Below are positions 26,744 through 35,896 of a stretch of DNA of 64,000 nt, one piece after another. Numbering within the stretch: the first letter of the stretch is position 1; each line of letters opens with the position of its first letter. This stretch comes from Aureimonas sp. AU22 (GTDB lineage: Bacteria > Pseudomonadota > Alphaproteobacteria > Rhizobiales > Rhizobiaceae): contig NZ_BBWJ01000040.1 of the NCBI RefSeq assembly GCF_001463745.1, forward strand, positions 86,189 through 150,188, given 5' to 3'. The position numbers and the translations under genes are program-made. The notes beneath the pieces were generated by a model that did no database searches, was not told where the DNA came from, and saw nothing but the letters and a program-made list of their open reading frames with translations.

Positions 26744-28588
26744 TCATCCGATCTGCGGAATGGGGCCGGCTGCCCCATCTTCTGCGACGGTGGTCTCCTC
26801 AAGGGACTCGTCACCCTCTCCGACCGTCCAGTGCTCGATGTGCTTGAACACGATCACCTTGTCGCGGAGGAGCGAGCCATGCTCGCGGCAGAAGGTCTCG
26901 AGCACCGGACGGTGCCCGACCAGTTCGACACACATCGTCAGCTCCGGATTGGAATACTCCCCGCTCGGCTCCTGCGCGACGCCGTGGTTGCTGTAGCCGT
27001 AGTGGGTGTGGTGGGCGATGGCGTTCATGATCCCGGCCTTCTTGGCGAGGAGCACGAGCTCGCGGTAGAGGGGCTTGCCGCCCCACAACGCGAACCGCCC
27101 CGACCCCGACGCCTTGTCGCCGGGCTTCAAGTAGATCCGGAGCATCCCGATGTCGCTCGGGCTGAGGTGGTGCGAATGGGTCATGTCGGTTCCTGTCGAG
27201 GGAGTGAAGGAGAGTGGTTCGGCAACCCGGGCTGCCCGACGGCGGCCAGGCAGGGAGAAGTCGGGCGTCGGCCTGCCGATGGTGCGCACCTCCCGCAGCG
27301 AGACGTCGGGCGGCAGGAAGCCGTGGTCGATCTTCGGCACGCCGACGCGCTGGGATAGGTAGATGCCGGAGTGGCCGCTGAAGACGTAGGCGAGGAAACA
27401 GGCCGTCGCGATGTAGACGGCGTTCTCCGCGCCGAAGAGCTCGATGCCCATGATGGTGCAGGCGATCGGCGTGTTCGAGGCGCCGGCGAAGACGGCGACG
27501 AAGCCGATCCCGGCGAAGAGGTCGACGGGCGCGCCGATCGCATGGCCGATCGCGCTGCCGAGGCCGGCTCCGATGAAGAAGAGCGGGGTGACCTCGCCGC
27601 CCTTGAAGCCGCAGCCCAGCGTCACGACGGTGAAGAGCAGCTTCCACGCCCAGGCCCACTCGTTGGACCGGGCAGGATCGAAGAAGCCGGAGATCGTCGC
27701 GTCCGCCGGGTTGGGGGACCAGACGCCGAGGCCAAGATACTCGCGGGTCCCGAGGACGTAGACGAGACCGATGAGGAGGAGGCCGCCGAGGACGGGACGC
27801 AAGGGGGCGAAGGGCAGGATGCGCTTCACGAGGCCCTGCACGGCGTGGAGGCTCTCGGCGAAGAACTGGCTGACGAGGCCGAAGGCGACGCCCGCCAGCG
27901 CGACCTGGGCGAATAGGAGGATGTCAAGCCTGAAGCCTTGCATCCCGTCCCCGAAGCCAATGAGGAAGTGGGTGTGCTCGATGCCCCATTGCAGGCAGAC
28001 CCAGTCGCCGACGACGGCCGCGACGAGGCAGGGCACCAATGCCTCGTACTGGATGCGACCGACCGTCAGGACCTCAAGCGCGAAGATCGCGCCGGCGATT
28101 GGTGTTCCGAAGACCGCGCCGAAGCCTGCGGCGATGCCGGCCATGAGGAGGAGGCGGACCTCCTTCTGTCCCAGCCGCATCGCCTTGCCGAAGGCGGACG
28201 CAAGGCTGCCGCCGAGCTGGACCGCCGTCCCCTCGCGTCCCGCCGATCCGCCGAAGAGGTGGGTGACCACCGTTGAGACCAGGATCAGCGGCGCCATGCG
28301 CAAGGGCACGCCGCCGCCCGGCTCGTGGATCTGTTCGACGATCAGGTTGTTGCCGCCCTCGGCCGACCGACCGAACCAATGGTAGGCAAGGCCAACGGCG
28401 AGACCGGCGACGGGAAGCCAGTAGAAGAGGTCGGGGGTCTCGAACCTTGCTTTGGTGGCGACGTCGAGAGCCCAAAGGAACAGGGCGCAGGCCGAGCCGA
28501 CGGCAGCGGCCATCGGCAGGACGAGCAGCACCCACTTGGCGAGGACGATCGCCTGGAGGGTTCGGGTGGCAAGGGCATTCGGCGGCAT
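26744..28588 (-). CDS. CLC-F fluoride/proton antiporter fused to a DUF190 domain
   Basis: A 614-residue protein. Residues 1-450 are a CLC transporter of the fluoride subclass: GGNNLI (78-83) replaces the chloride-type GSGIP, GREGT (117-121) replaces GREGP, and GGEVTPLFF (about 329) replaces GGxFxP. After a short linker, residues 469-590 form a DUF190 domain ([27 protein letters not shown]), a family usually encoded next to fluoride exporters. CLC-F proteins expel F- from the cytoplasm. A fluoride riboswitch heads the gene. An internal ATG at 27184 with AGGAA just upstream could also give DUF190 alone; no stop separates the two parts. Confidence 0.9.
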   Translation of the reverse strand: MPPNALATRTLQAIVLAKWVLLVLPMAAAVGSACALFLWALDVATKARFETPDLFYWLPVAGLAVGLAYHWFGRSAEGGNNLIVEQIHEPGGGVPLRMAPLILVSTVVTHLFGGSAGREGTAVQLGGSLASAFGKAMRLGQKEVRLLLMAGIAAGFGAVFGTPIAGAIFALEVLTVGRIQYEALVPCLVAAVVGDWVCLQWGIEHTHFLIGFGDGMQGFRLDILLFAQVALAGVAFGLVSQFFAESLHAVQGLVKRILPFAPLRPVLGGLLLIGLVYVLGTREYLGLGVWSPNPADATISGFFDPARSNEWAWAWKLLFTVVTLGCGFKGGEVTPLFFIGAGLGSAIGHAIGAPVDLFAGIGFVAVFAGASNTPIACTIMGIELFGAENAVYIATACFLAYVFSGHSGIYLSQRVGVPKIDHGFLPPDVSLREVRTIGRPTPDFSLPGRRRAARVAEPLSFTPSTGTDMTHSHHLSPSDIGMLRIYLKPGDKASGSGRFALWGGKPLYRELVLLAKKAGIMNAIAHHTHYGYSNHGVAQEPSGEYSNPELTMCVELVGHRPVLETFCREHGSLLRDKVIVFKHIEHWTVGEGDESLEETTVAEDGAAGPIPQIG

Positions 28589-28655
28589 GATCTGGCTCCG
28601 GTGCGGGCGGAGCGATCAGGCAGTCTGCATCGGGTGGGATGCGGGCCGGACATCA

Positions 28656-28686
28656 CTACTCGCCCGCCATGTTGCGGGTGGAGTAG
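28656..28686 (-). promoter_or_regulatory. hairpin overlapping the riboswitch 3' end (expression platform)
   Basis: On the minus strand CTACTC pairs with GAGTAG and CCCGC with GCGGG around a 6-base loop. The 5' arm shares CUAC with the end of the fluoride aptamer (28683-28686), so aptamer and hairpin exclude each other. No U-tract follows, so it may act through Rho or by another route. Confidence 0.6.
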
Positions 28687-28745
28687 GAGTCATCAGCCCA
28701 TCGGAAGGCGGTTCGGCACGAGGCCCGGCAGAATCCATTGCCGTC
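28683..28745 (-). promoter_or_regulatory. fluoride (crcB-type) riboswitch
   Basis: The minus strand matches the crcB aptamer: P1 GGCA-AUGGAUUC-UGCC (28742-28727), a variable part, ACCGCC, and the conserved end CUGAUGACUCCUAC (complement of 28683-28696). The end motif is nearly invariant in this class. It lies about 95 bases before the CLC-F start, so F- binding should switch on the antiporter gene. Confidence 0.92.
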
Positions 28746-28830
28746 CCGGACGTCTACGCGATCGTCGCGAGCGCTGTCAACTAGGGTTTCATGTGCCGTC
28801 GGACACGCCTTCAGGGAACTGGTGATCGAA

Positions 28831-28858
28831 GGGAATGTTGCTCTGTTTCATGCAACTT
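28831..28858 (+). promoter_or_regulatory. candidate ECF sigma promoter of the molybdoenzyme gene
   Basis: GGGAAT (28831-28836), 16 bases, CAACTT (28853-28858), 20 bases before the start at 28879. The -35 and spacing equal those before the DUF305 and NTF2-ECF genes; the -10 differs at two bases. Confidence 0.6.
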
Positions 28859-28878
28859 ACTGCCTTGGAGATGTCACG

Positions 28879-30057
28879 ATGCCCACAAGACGGACCGTGC
28901 TCCAAGGAGCGAGTTGCCTCTTGGTGACTCATACGACATGGTCCACTTTGGCTGCTTCGGCGGCCACCGCTGCACCGACCGAGCCCGCCAGCGACCTGCT
29001 CGTCCACAGCAAGCTTCCTTTGAACGCCGAGACGCCGATCGCCAAGCTCCGGTCCTCCTTCGTCACGCCCCAGGCCGATTTCTACATCCGCGACCACGGC
29101 ACCGTGCCGAAGATCGACGAGACGGGCTACAGGCTGAAGATCGGCGGCAAGGTGGAGACGCCCGTCGAACTGTCGCTTTCGGATCTCAAGTCACGCTTCC
29201 CCGAGCGGAATGTCATGGCCGTCATGCAGTGCGCCGGCAACCGCCGGGCAGACATGGTCGATGTCGGGTATGTCGAGGGTGACCTCTGGGGCCCCGGCGC
29301 GATCGGCAATGCGGAATGGACCGGCGTCTCGCTAGCTGACGTCCTCAGCGCCGCAGGCGCCGAAGACGGCACAGGGCTCCATGTGGCGTTCTTCGCGCAT
29401 GACGAGGTCGTCATGAAGGATGATCGTTTCGACTACGGCGTCTCGATCCCGCTCGAGAAGGCGATGACCCCGGATGTTCTCCTCGCCTGGGCCATGAACG
29501 GCGAGCCCTTGATGGCCGAGCACGGCTTTCCCCTACGCGTCGTGGTGCCCGGCTACGCCGGAACTCGCAGCCCCAAATGGTTGGCCTCGATCATGGTGCA
29601 GGACGAAGAGGCCGATACCCCGATCCAGCGAAAGGAGTATCGGCTCTTTCCTCCGACGACGACGAAGGAGTCGGCCGACAAGGATCCGAACGTCGTCATC
29701 AACGACATGCCCTCGAACGCTGCGATCTGCATTCCGGCTGCCGGGGCGACGTTGAAGCCGGGAACGACGAAGATTGAGGGCTACGCGATCGGGACGCAAA
29801 ATGGCGTCGCCAAGGTCGAGGTCTCCTACGATGGTGGCGAGATTTGGCACGAGGCTACTATCGACAAGCAGGCTGATACCCAGTGGGCGTGGATCTTCTG
29901 GTCTGTCGTCCTCGACCTACCGACCGGACAGCACCAGCTCGCCGTCCGTTCCTTCGACGGTGTCGGCGGTTCGCAACCCGACGACATCGCGAAGATCTGG
30001 AATTGGAAGGGTTATCTCGCCTATTCGTGGCATCGCGTCTCGATCAGAGTCGGCTGA
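28879..30057 (+). CDS. sulfite-oxidase-family molybdopterin oxidoreductase, Tat-exported
   Basis: A 392-residue protein. RRTVLQGA near the N-terminus is a Tat signal, so the enzyme folds with its cofactor before export to the periplasm. The molybdopterin domain (about residues 75-260) has the Mo-ligand Cys near 118 in MAVMQCAGNRR, plus GISVSLADVL-like and ARFVVPGYAGTRSPKWL-like blocks (here VVVPGYAGTRSPKWLASI). A C-terminal Mo-co dimerisation domain follows (VEVSYDGGEIWHEATI). It oxidises sulfite or a related substrate; a heme partner is not encoded here. The ATG at 28879 is used because it gives the Tat signal. Confidence 0.9.
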   Translation: MPTRRTVLQGASCLLVTHTTWSTLAASAATAAPTEPASDLLVHSKLPLNAETPIAKLRSSFVTPQADFYIRDHGTVPKIDETGYRLKIGGKVETPVELSLSDLKSRFPERNVMAVMQCAGNRRADMVDVGYVEGDLWGPGAIGNAEWTGVSLADVLSAAGAEDGTGLHVAFFAHDEVVMKDDRFDYGVSIPLEKAMTPDVLLAWAMNGEPLMAEHGFPLRVVVPGYAGTRSPKWLASIMVQDEEADTPIQRKEYRLFPPTTTKESADKDPNVVINDMPSNAAICIPAAGATLKPGTTKIEGYAIGTQNGVAKVEVSYDGGEIWHEATIDKQADTQWAWIFWSVVLDLPTGQHQLAVRSFDGVGGSQPDDIAKIWNWKGYLAYSWHRVSIRVG

Positions 30058-30169
30058 GGCTTCGCAAAGGGACGAAGGCCGCGAACGCGTCCGATCGGCT
30101 AGCGCACCAACACGTCCGATCGTTTCTGCGGTTGGTCGATGATGCGAGCAGATGAAAGGCGGGATTGCC

Positions 30170-30352
30170 ATGAGCAAGCAGCATGGACCGGAAGATACAG
30201 ACGAGCTGGAGATGGAAGAGCTGGCCCAAATCGAAGATGGGCCATCGAGCGCCAGAGATGTGTCGAAGGCTCGCGACTCAGGTCTTTCATGGGTTCTCAT
30301 CGCAGGTGCGTTGCTGGCCGTCTGCGTCGTCCTGTGGAGCACGCTTGGCTAG
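30170..30352 (+). CDS. hypothetical small single-pass membrane protein
   Basis: A 60-residue protein: an acidic cytoplasmic N-terminal half (DELEMEELAQIEDG) and one C-terminal membrane helix (SWVLIAGALLAVCVVLWSTLG). Tail-anchored layout. It lies 112 bases after the molybdoenzyme gene. An in-frame ATG at 30152 is possible; AGGCGGG before 30170 favours the shorter form. No family recognised. Confidence 0.6.
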   Translation: MSKQHGPEDTDELEMEELAQIEDGPSSARDVSKARDSGLSWVLIAGALLAVCVVLWSTLG

Positions 30353-30378
30353 CAACGCAACTCTGGACCCAGCCGTCT

Positions 30379-31761
30379 CTAGCGGCTGGTGAGGACCGGG
30401 CTGGCCGTACCCTTCAGACCCTCGACCACGACCAGCCGCGGCTCCTTGCCCGCCGCCGGCTCCCCCGGGGCGCCGATCGTGCGCACCGGGCCGATGCTGG
30501 AGGCCATGCCGGCGCCCTTGTCGTTGGTCTTCAGCACCACGACGGGCTCGTCCTGCCCTTCGAAGAACACGCCGTATTCGGTCACCGGCTTCAGCTTGGC
30601 GAGGCTGACGTCGATCGCGTCAACGAGGCCGAGATTGCGCGAGACGACCATGCCGGAACCGTCCGCGCCCTCGGGCGCCTTCAGCGATAGCGTCAGGTTC
30701 TCTGGACCCGCCTTCAACGGCACAAGGTTTTCGGTGCCCGCGCCCACGGGAACCGCGCCTGGCACGAAGACGAGGGCCTGCGGGGCCTGTCCGGTCGGGA
30801 TCTCGGCCACGACCTTCTGCTCGGCCGTGTCGATCACGTCGACCTTGTCGCCGTTCTCGAGCCCGACGAAGATCCGGCTGCCGTCCTCCGAACCCCAGAT
30901 GCCGTGTGGCAGCGCCCCGACCGAAATCGTTGCAACGAGCTGCGTCTTCTCGCCGGGCTTGTAGACCTTCACGACGTTCTCGCCGCCGATCGTGACGTAG
31001 ACCAGCGTCTCGCCGTCCACCGTTCCGAAGCCGAGATGGTTGGAGATCGGCCCGCTGTCGATCACCTCCTTCACCTCGAGCGTCTTGGCATCGACGCGCG
31101 TGACCTTGCCGACGTCCTTGTGCGTCAGCCAGACGTTGCTGCCGTCAGGGCTCACCTGTACGAAGGGCACGAAGGGCGAGATGACCGGGATCCGCTTCAC
31201 CAGCGCATGGCTCGCGACGTCGAAGACCTCGAGCACCGGGTTGAACGAGTTGGCGACGAAGGCGAGCTTGCCGTCGCGCGAGAACTTGGTCATGCCGGGG
31301 CCGCTTGTCGTCGGGATGCGGCCCGTCTCCTTGAAGGTCGTGGCATCGATCACCGAGAGGTAGTCCTCTCCGCGCACCGTCGCCCAGACTTCCCTCCCGT
31401 CCGGCGTGAAGAAGGCCTCGTGCGGGTTGCGCCCGACATAGGTCGTGCCCTTCACGGCATTGGTCGCCGTGTCGATGAAGGTGACGGAGTTCGTCACCGT
31501 CGAGACGACGACGAGCGTCTTGTGGTCCGGCGAAAATCCTAGGCCGTGGACGTTGACCTCGCCCTTGTAGAGGGGGCTCAGAACGTCCGGCCGCGGATTG
31601 CCGAGCCGGATCTGGCCCAGCAGCTTGTTGGCGACGGGGTCGATGACCGAGACCGTGTTGGAGTTCTGGTCGGCGGTGTAGACGCGGTCTGAGGCGGCGG
31701 GCAGCGCGAAGGCCGACGTCGAGACGAGGAGCGCGGCGGCGAGAATGGCGGTGCGGGTCAT
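30379..31761 (-). CDS. YVTN/YncE-type seven-bladed beta-propeller protein, periplasmic
   Basis: A 460-residue exported protein (signal peptide to about residue 19, AFA-LP). Residues 25-350 are a row of about seven 40-residue YVTN repeats, such as DQNSNTVSVIDPVANK, STVTNSVTFIDTATNA and NSFNPVLEVFDVASH. The last 110 residues are not propeller. Such proteins bind partners or metals in the periplasm; enzymatic activity is not expected. The ATG overlaps the DUF305 stop (ATGA), so the pair is coupled. Confidence 0.87.
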   Translation of the reverse strand: MTRTAILAAALLVSTSAFALPAASDRVYTADQNSNTVSVIDPVANKLLGQIRLGNPRPDVLSPLYKGEVNVHGLGFSPDHKTLVVVSTVTNSVTFIDTATNAVKGTTYVGRNPHEAFFTPDGREVWATVRGEDYLSVIDATTFKETGRIPTTSGPGMTKFSRDGKLAFVANSFNPVLEVFDVASHALVKRIPVISPFVPFVQVSPDGSNVWLTHKDVGKVTRVDAKTLEVKEVIDSGPISNHLGFGTVDGETLVYVTIGGENVVKVYKPGEKTQLVATISVGALPHGIWGSEDGSRIFVGLENGDKVDVIDTAEQKVVAEIPTGQAPQALVFVPGAVPVGAGTENLVPLKAGPENLTLSLKAPEGADGSGMVVSRNLGLVDAIDVSLAKLKPVTEYGVFFEGQDEPVVVLKTNDKGAGMASSIGPVRTIGAPGEPAAGKEPRLVVVEGLKGTASPVLTSR

Positions 31762-32162
31762 GGGGTTGTCTCCGGAACGGGCTTTGGTTTGTCGGCAGAT
31801 GCGGCGAGCATCGAGCGCATCAGCGTAATCTCGTAGGTCTGTTCGGTGATGATGGACTGCGCGAGGTTGCGGATCGCCGGGTCCTCGGTCGAGCCGAGGA
31901 CGGCCTTGGCCATGTCGATCGCGCCCTGGTGATGCGGGATCATCTGGGACAGGAAGTCGTGCTCGGGATCGCCGGTCACCGGGGCCGACATCATACCGGC
32001 GTGCATCCTCTCCATCGCCTCGGCGGTCGCTTCGGCATAGTGTGAGCCGTCGGGTGTGGCCGGCACCATCGCCGAGTGCTGATGAGCGGGCGCGTCCTGC
32101 GCCTCTGCCGAGGAGAGTGACGCCCCGGCGAAGGCCAAGGTCAGGAAAAGCGTCTTCAGCAT
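31758..32162 (-). CDS. DUF305 periplasmic protein
   Basis: A 134-residue exported protein (signal peptide to about residue 21, AEAQD). The DUF305 core is DFLSQMIPHHQGAIDMAKAVL, with the His pair, and TEQTYEITLMRSML. It is less Met-rich than the DUF305 protein at 19112, so a role in binding copper is less certain. It heads a two-gene unit with the beta-propeller gene, read from the ECF-type promoter at 32226. Confidence 0.87.
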   Translation of the reverse strand: MLKTLFLTLAFAGASLSSAEAQDAPAHQHSAMVPATPDGSHYAEATAEAMERMHAGMMSAPVTGDPEHDFLSQMIPHHQGAIDMAKAVLGSTEDPAIRNLAQSIITEQTYEITLMRSMLAASADKPKPVPETTP

Positions 32163-32198
32163 GGAATCACAGGGTCCTCGAAGTACGGGTTCGACAAG

Positions 32199-32226
32199 AA
32201 GACGCGTGCGGATGCCTTTCATTCCC
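32199..32226 (-). promoter_or_regulatory. candidate ECF sigma promoter of the DUF305/propeller unit
   Basis: Read leftward: GGGAAT (complement of 32221-32226), 16 bases, CGTCTT (complement of 32199-32204), 37 bases from the start codon. Both hexamers and spacing are identical to the promoter before the NTF2-ECF operon. Confidence 0.72.
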
Positions 32227-32357
32227 GTGGCAGCAACATTTATTCGGGGCGAGGCGCCTGAAGCATCCATCGCCCCCATCGATCGGAATGACCAAAACAA
32301 CGCGTTGGATCGAACGATTGCAGTGGCGCATGGTTCGGACAGGATAAGGACCCGCCA

Positions 32358-33509
32358 ATGACCTTCGAACAGATGCGTGCCGTCACCCTTGGCCTCCAAC
32401 CGCTGTCGCGCCTCGACAGCCCTCGCGAGGTCGTGCGCCAGTTCACCCCGAACTGGTTCGCCGCCACGATGGGTACCGGGATCCTCGCGATTGCGCTGTC
32501 GCAGTTCCAGGCTGACGTGCCGATGCTGCATCCGGTGGCCGAGGGCCTCTGGATGTTCAACATCGCGCTCTTCGCGCTCTTCGCTGGGCTCTACGCTGCC
32601 CGCTGGATCTTCTTCTTCGACGGGGCCAAGCGCATCTTCGGCCATTCCGTCGTGTCGATGTTCTTCGGCTGCATCCCGATGGGCCTCGCCACCATCGTCA
32701 ACGGCTTCCTGATCTTTGGCCTGCCGCGCTACGGCGAAGTGGCGGTCGGGATCGCAGAGACGCTCTGGTGGATCGACGTCGCGATGGCGGCGGCCTGCGG
32801 GGTCGCCATTCCCTTCATGATGTTCACGCGCCAGAGCCACACGATCGACCAGATGACCGCGGTCTGGCTCCTGCCGGTGGTCGCGGCCGAAGTCGCCGCC
32901 GTCTCCGGGGGACTGCTCGCGCCGCATCTCGTCGACCCGCATTCCCAGCTCGTGGTGTTGACCCTCTCCTATGCGCTCTGGGCGCTGTCGGTGCCGATCG
33001 CGCTCAGCATCCTCGTCGTGCTCCTCCTGCGCATGGCCGTCCACAAGCTGCCGCACGCCAACATGGCGGCGTCGAGCTGGCTGGCGCTCGGGCCGATCGG
33101 CACTGGCGCGCTCGGGCTCATGACGCTGGGCGGCGCGGCGCCCGCGATCCTTTCCGCCAACGGGCTGGAGCGCTTCGGCGCCTTCGCGGAAGGGCTCGGC
33201 CTCTTCGGCGGGCTGCTGCTCTGGGGCTACGGGCTCTGGTGGCTGGCGATGGCCGTGCTCGTGACGCTGCGCTACCTGCGCGACGGCCTTCCCTTCAACA
33301 TCGGCTGGTGGGGCTACACGTTCCCCCTTGGTGTCTATGCCGTGGCCACGCTGAAGCTCGGCACCCTCCTGCCGCTCGCTGCCATCCACGTCTTCGGCGC
33401 GGTGCTCGTTGCGGTGCTGGCGGTGCTTTGGGTGATCGTCGGAACGAGGACGGTGCGCGGTGCCTGGAGGGGCGATCTCTTCGTCTCGCCCTGCCTCAAG
33501 GCCGATTGA
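32358..33509 (+). CDS. TDT-family (TehA/SLAC1-like) transporter
   Basis: A 383-residue protein with about ten hydrophobic segments. The opening FTPNWFAATMGTGILAIAL and GWWGYTFPLGVYAVATLKLG close to the end are typical of the TDT group. Relatives are TehA (tellurite resistance), Mae1 (malate) and plant SLAC1 (anion channel). Substrate cannot be read here. It is divergent from the DUF305/propeller unit, and the shared 195-base gap holds the ECF-type promoter of that unit. Confidence 0.88.
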   Translation: MTFEQMRAVTLGLQPLSRLDSPREVVRQFTPNWFAATMGTGILAIALSQFQADVPMLHPVAEGLWMFNIALFALFAGLYAARWIFFFDGAKRIFGHSVVSMFFGCIPMGLATIVNGFLIFGLPRYGEVAVGIAETLWWIDVAMAAACGVAIPFMMFTRQSHTIDQMTAVWLLPVVAAEVAAVSGGLLAPHLVDPHSQLVVLTLSYALWALSVPIALSILVVLLLRMAVHKLPHANMAASSWLALGPIGTGALGLMTLGGAAPAILSANGLERFGAFAEGLGLFGGLLLWGYGLWWLAMAVLVTLRYLRDGLPFNIGWWGYTFPLGVYAVATLKLGTLLPLAAIHVFGAVLVAVLAVLWVIVGTRTVRGAWRGDLFVSPCLKAD

Positions 33510-33534
33510 GAGAAGTAGGGGCAACCACTGGCGG

Positions 33535-34200
33535 TCAGTCGTCGAGGAAGGCGGTGACGCCGGCCCGGAACCGGATGGCGCCGCCCTGGGCGGGGTGGCG
33601 CACGTAGGTGGCGGGGATACCGAGCCCGTCCGCCGCACGCTGCGCCATCCGGCCGATGCAGAGGATTCGGCGCGGCGCGAAGATCGCGACGATCATCTCC
33701 AGCACCTTCCGATGTTCGGCGATCTCGGTCCGCGTCGGCGTCCGGTTGCGCAAGGGCAGAACGCCGCGATGGGGATGGAAGAGCACCGCGTTCCAGAACA
33801 ACGGCAGCGGGTCGGGCACCGCGTTCCAGATCTCCCGGGAGGTTCCAGACTCCAGTGTCGGCAGGGTCCCGCGGGTCGCCCGCGCTAGCGGCGGATCGAG
33901 GCCGAGCCGCTGCGACAGGTCGGCGAGACGCCCGTCACCCGTGAACGGCACGCCTGTCCGACGCGCTCCAAAGCGCGAGGGTGCTTCGCCGAGCCAGAGG
34001 TCACGGACGTCGCGATTCGCCATAGCGGCGAGATAGCGCCCGAGATTGCGACGGCGAGTTACCGGCGCGTCCGCGCCCTCGATCTCCGCGTCGAACCCGG
34101 CATACGGGTTGAACAGGTTGGCCTTGCCGGGCAGCGCCGAGAGACGCTCGACGATCGCGTCGACTGAATGTCGTCTGGACGTGGTCGATCCATCGATCAC
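33535..34200 (-). CDS. uracil-DNA-glycosylase-superfamily protein
   Basis: A 221-residue protein. Family motif I is seen as LWLGEAPSRFGARRTGVPFTG (about residue 67), the middle motif as IWNAVLFHPH, and motif II-like YVRHPAQGG near the end. UDG-family members cut uracil or other damaged bases from DNA. It is the last gene of the ECF operon, with an ATGA overlap with the LysR gene, so repair may be part of this stress response. Confidence 0.83.
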   Translation of the reverse strand: MIDGSTTSRRHSVDAIVERLSALPGKANLFNPYAGFDAEIEGADAPVTRRRNLGRYLAAMANRDVRDLWLGEAPSRFGARRTGVPFTGDGRLADLSQRLGLDPPLARATRGTLPTLESGTSREIWNAVPDPLPLFWNAVLFHPHRGVLPLRNRTPTRTEIAEHRKVLEMIVAIFAPRRILCIGRMAQRAADGLGIPATYVRHPAQGGAIRFRAGVTAFLDD

Positions 34201-35090
34201 GCCCGCGGAACCTCGATCGTCGGCAGCTCGGCCAGAAAGGCGGCGACGGCGCGGCTCGGGTGACGGTCCCTTGCCAGCACCGAATGGAACCCGCGCGACG
34301 GCAGGTCGAAGGGCAGCGCCACCAGCTTCCCCGTGCGAAGGCCGGCATCCGCAACCACTGCGGGGAGGATCCCGACGCCGGCGCCCGCCTCGATCGCCGC
34401 GCGCACGGCCTCGTTCGAGGGCAGTTCGAGTTCGACCGAAAACGCGGTGGGATCGACACCGAAGGCTTCGAGCGCGCTTTCAAGGATCGCGCGGGTGCCC
34501 GAGCCCCGTTCGCGAAGCACCCAGCGCGCCGACACGAGATCTCCGGTTGCGACGGGAAAGCCGGAGCCCACGCGCATGGATGCCGCGACCAGAATCAGCC
34601 GGTCGTCGGCGACGCGTTGCGTTCCCAGCCTGGCATCGCCGAGTTCGTCCTCCACGAAGCCGAGATCGGCCGTGCCATCCAGCACCGCCTCGGCCGTGCG
34701 CGCCGTGTTGGCGATGCTCAGCCGAAGTTCGATGCCGGGATGGCGGGCCTTGAAGCCCGCGAGCACCGGCGGCAGCCAGTGGTTCGCCACCGTCTGGCTT
34801 GCGACGATGCGGAGACGACCCCGCTTCAGTCCGGCAAGTTCGGAAAGCATGAGGCCGGCATCCTCGGCCCGCGCAAGCACCGCGCGGGCCTCGGGCAAAA
34901 ACAGGCGACCCGCCTCGGTGAGTTCGATCCTCCGCCCCACGCGGTCGAACAGCCGGACGTCGTGGCGCTCCTCCAGTGCGGCTATGGCGGCGCTCGTCGC
35001 CGACTGCGTTAGGTTCAGCGACTTCGCCGCCTCCGTCACGTGCTCGCGTTCGGCAACGGCAACGAAGATGCGAAGCTGATCGAGCGTCAC
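34197..35090 (-). CDS. LysR-family transcriptional regulator
   Basis: A 297-residue LTTR: N-terminal winged helix (LRIFVAVAEREHVTEAAKSLNLTQSATSAAIAALE, residues 5-39, the first 20 typical of the family), then a periplasmic-binding-protein-like effector domain from about residue 90. It resembles the CbbR/CysB-type subgroup (RIVASQTVANHWLPPVLAGF). GTG start overlaps the anti-sigma stop (GTGA). Targets unknown; being inside an ECF operon it may set a second input. Confidence 0.88.
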   Translation of the reverse strand: MTLDQLRIFVAVAEREHVTEAAKSLNLTQSATSAAIAALEERHDVRLFDRVGRRIELTEAGRLFLPEARAVLARAEDAGLMLSELAGLKRGRLRIVASQTVANHWLPPVLAGFKARHPGIELRLSIANTARTAEAVLDGTADLGFVEDELGDARLGTQRVADDRLILVAASMRVGSGFPVATGDLVSARWVLRERGSGTRAILESALEAFGVDPTAFSVELELPSNEAVRAAIEAGAGVGILPAVVADAGLRTGKLVALPFDLPSRGFHSVLARDRHPSRAVAAFLAELPTIEVPRA

Positions 35091-35896
35091 AGCGTACCGC
35101 CTGAGAGGCCCGGGGCGGGGCGGTTCAGGCTGTCGTAGACGGCCGTCGCCACCTGCATCAGCCGTTCGCGCGGCGCCTCGGCCGACACGACGTAGCCAAG
35201 GCCGGCGTCGCGCCAGAAGAAGGCTGAGATGCCGTTCTCCTCGACGAACTGGAACGACGTCTCGTCCTTCTCGTCGGTCTTGATGAACAGCGTCAGCCGC
35301 GTGCCCTGGTCGTCGTCGTACATCAGCATCGCAGCGGGACCCGCGCCCGCAGGCAGGAGGCGCCCGCCCATTAGCCGATAGCCGAGCCCCGTCAGGTCCG
35401 GAGCCGACAGCCGCGTTCCCAGCCGCTTCGATAGCCATTGCAGGAGATGCGCCTCCTCGTCGGCCCGCACTTCGACGGGATGGACCACCTCGACCACGAA
35501 GGTGCGATGCGCCGCGATCGCCTCGTCGGCCATGACCGCCACACGAGCCATCTGCGGCGGCACGCGCAGGACGTCGTTCGCCAGCCACCCGCCGGCGCTA
35601 CCGAGGATCAGCCAGCCCATGACGGCCGCGATGCGCAGACGTGTGGCCGCGAAGCGACCGCGACGGGCCTCGCGGATGTTTGCCATGCGCAACCGCGCGG
35701 GAATCGGCTCCTCGGCCTTGAAGGCAAGCCGTTCGCGCAGTGCCCGGGCGATCTCGCGGTCGCGAGCGAGGGCCGCGGCGATCTCCGGTCGCTCCGTGAG
35801 ATAGGCTTCGACTACGGGCAGCCGCTCGGCCTCGAGCCGTCCGTCCACATAGGCTTGCAGGTCGTCCTCGCCGACGGGCGTGTCCCTGCGCCTCAT
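35087..35896 (-). CDS. anti-sigma factor, membrane-bound
   Basis: A 269-residue protein. The cytoplasmic N-terminus (VGEDDLQAYVDGRLEAERLPVVEAYL) is the usual anti-sigma domain, here without the zinc motif HxxxCxxC. One membrane helix follows at about residues 92-115 (IAAVMGWLILGSAGGWLANDV), then a periplasmic domain of about 150 residues. It overlaps the ECF sigma gene by 4 bases and should hold that sigma at the membrane. Confidence 0.88.
   Translation of the reverse strand: MRRRDTPVGEDDLQAYVDGRLEAERLPVVEAYLTERPEIAAALARDREIARALRERLAFKAEEPIPARLRMANIREARRGRFAATRLRIAAVMGWLILGSAGGWLANDVLRVPPQMARVAVMADEAIAAHRTFVVEVVHPVEVRADEEAHLLQWLSKRLGTRLSAPDLTGLGYRLMGGRLLPAGAGPAAMLMYDDDQGTRLTLFIKTDEKDETSFQFVEENGISAFFWRDAGLGYVVSAEAPRERLMQVATAVYDSLNRPAPGLSGGTL

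Noticed and set aside
32286..32311. Possible fourth ECF promoter (GGAAT...CGTT) before the TDT gene
   Set aside because: Distance between the two elements is about 14 bases and the hexamers do not match the other three sites.
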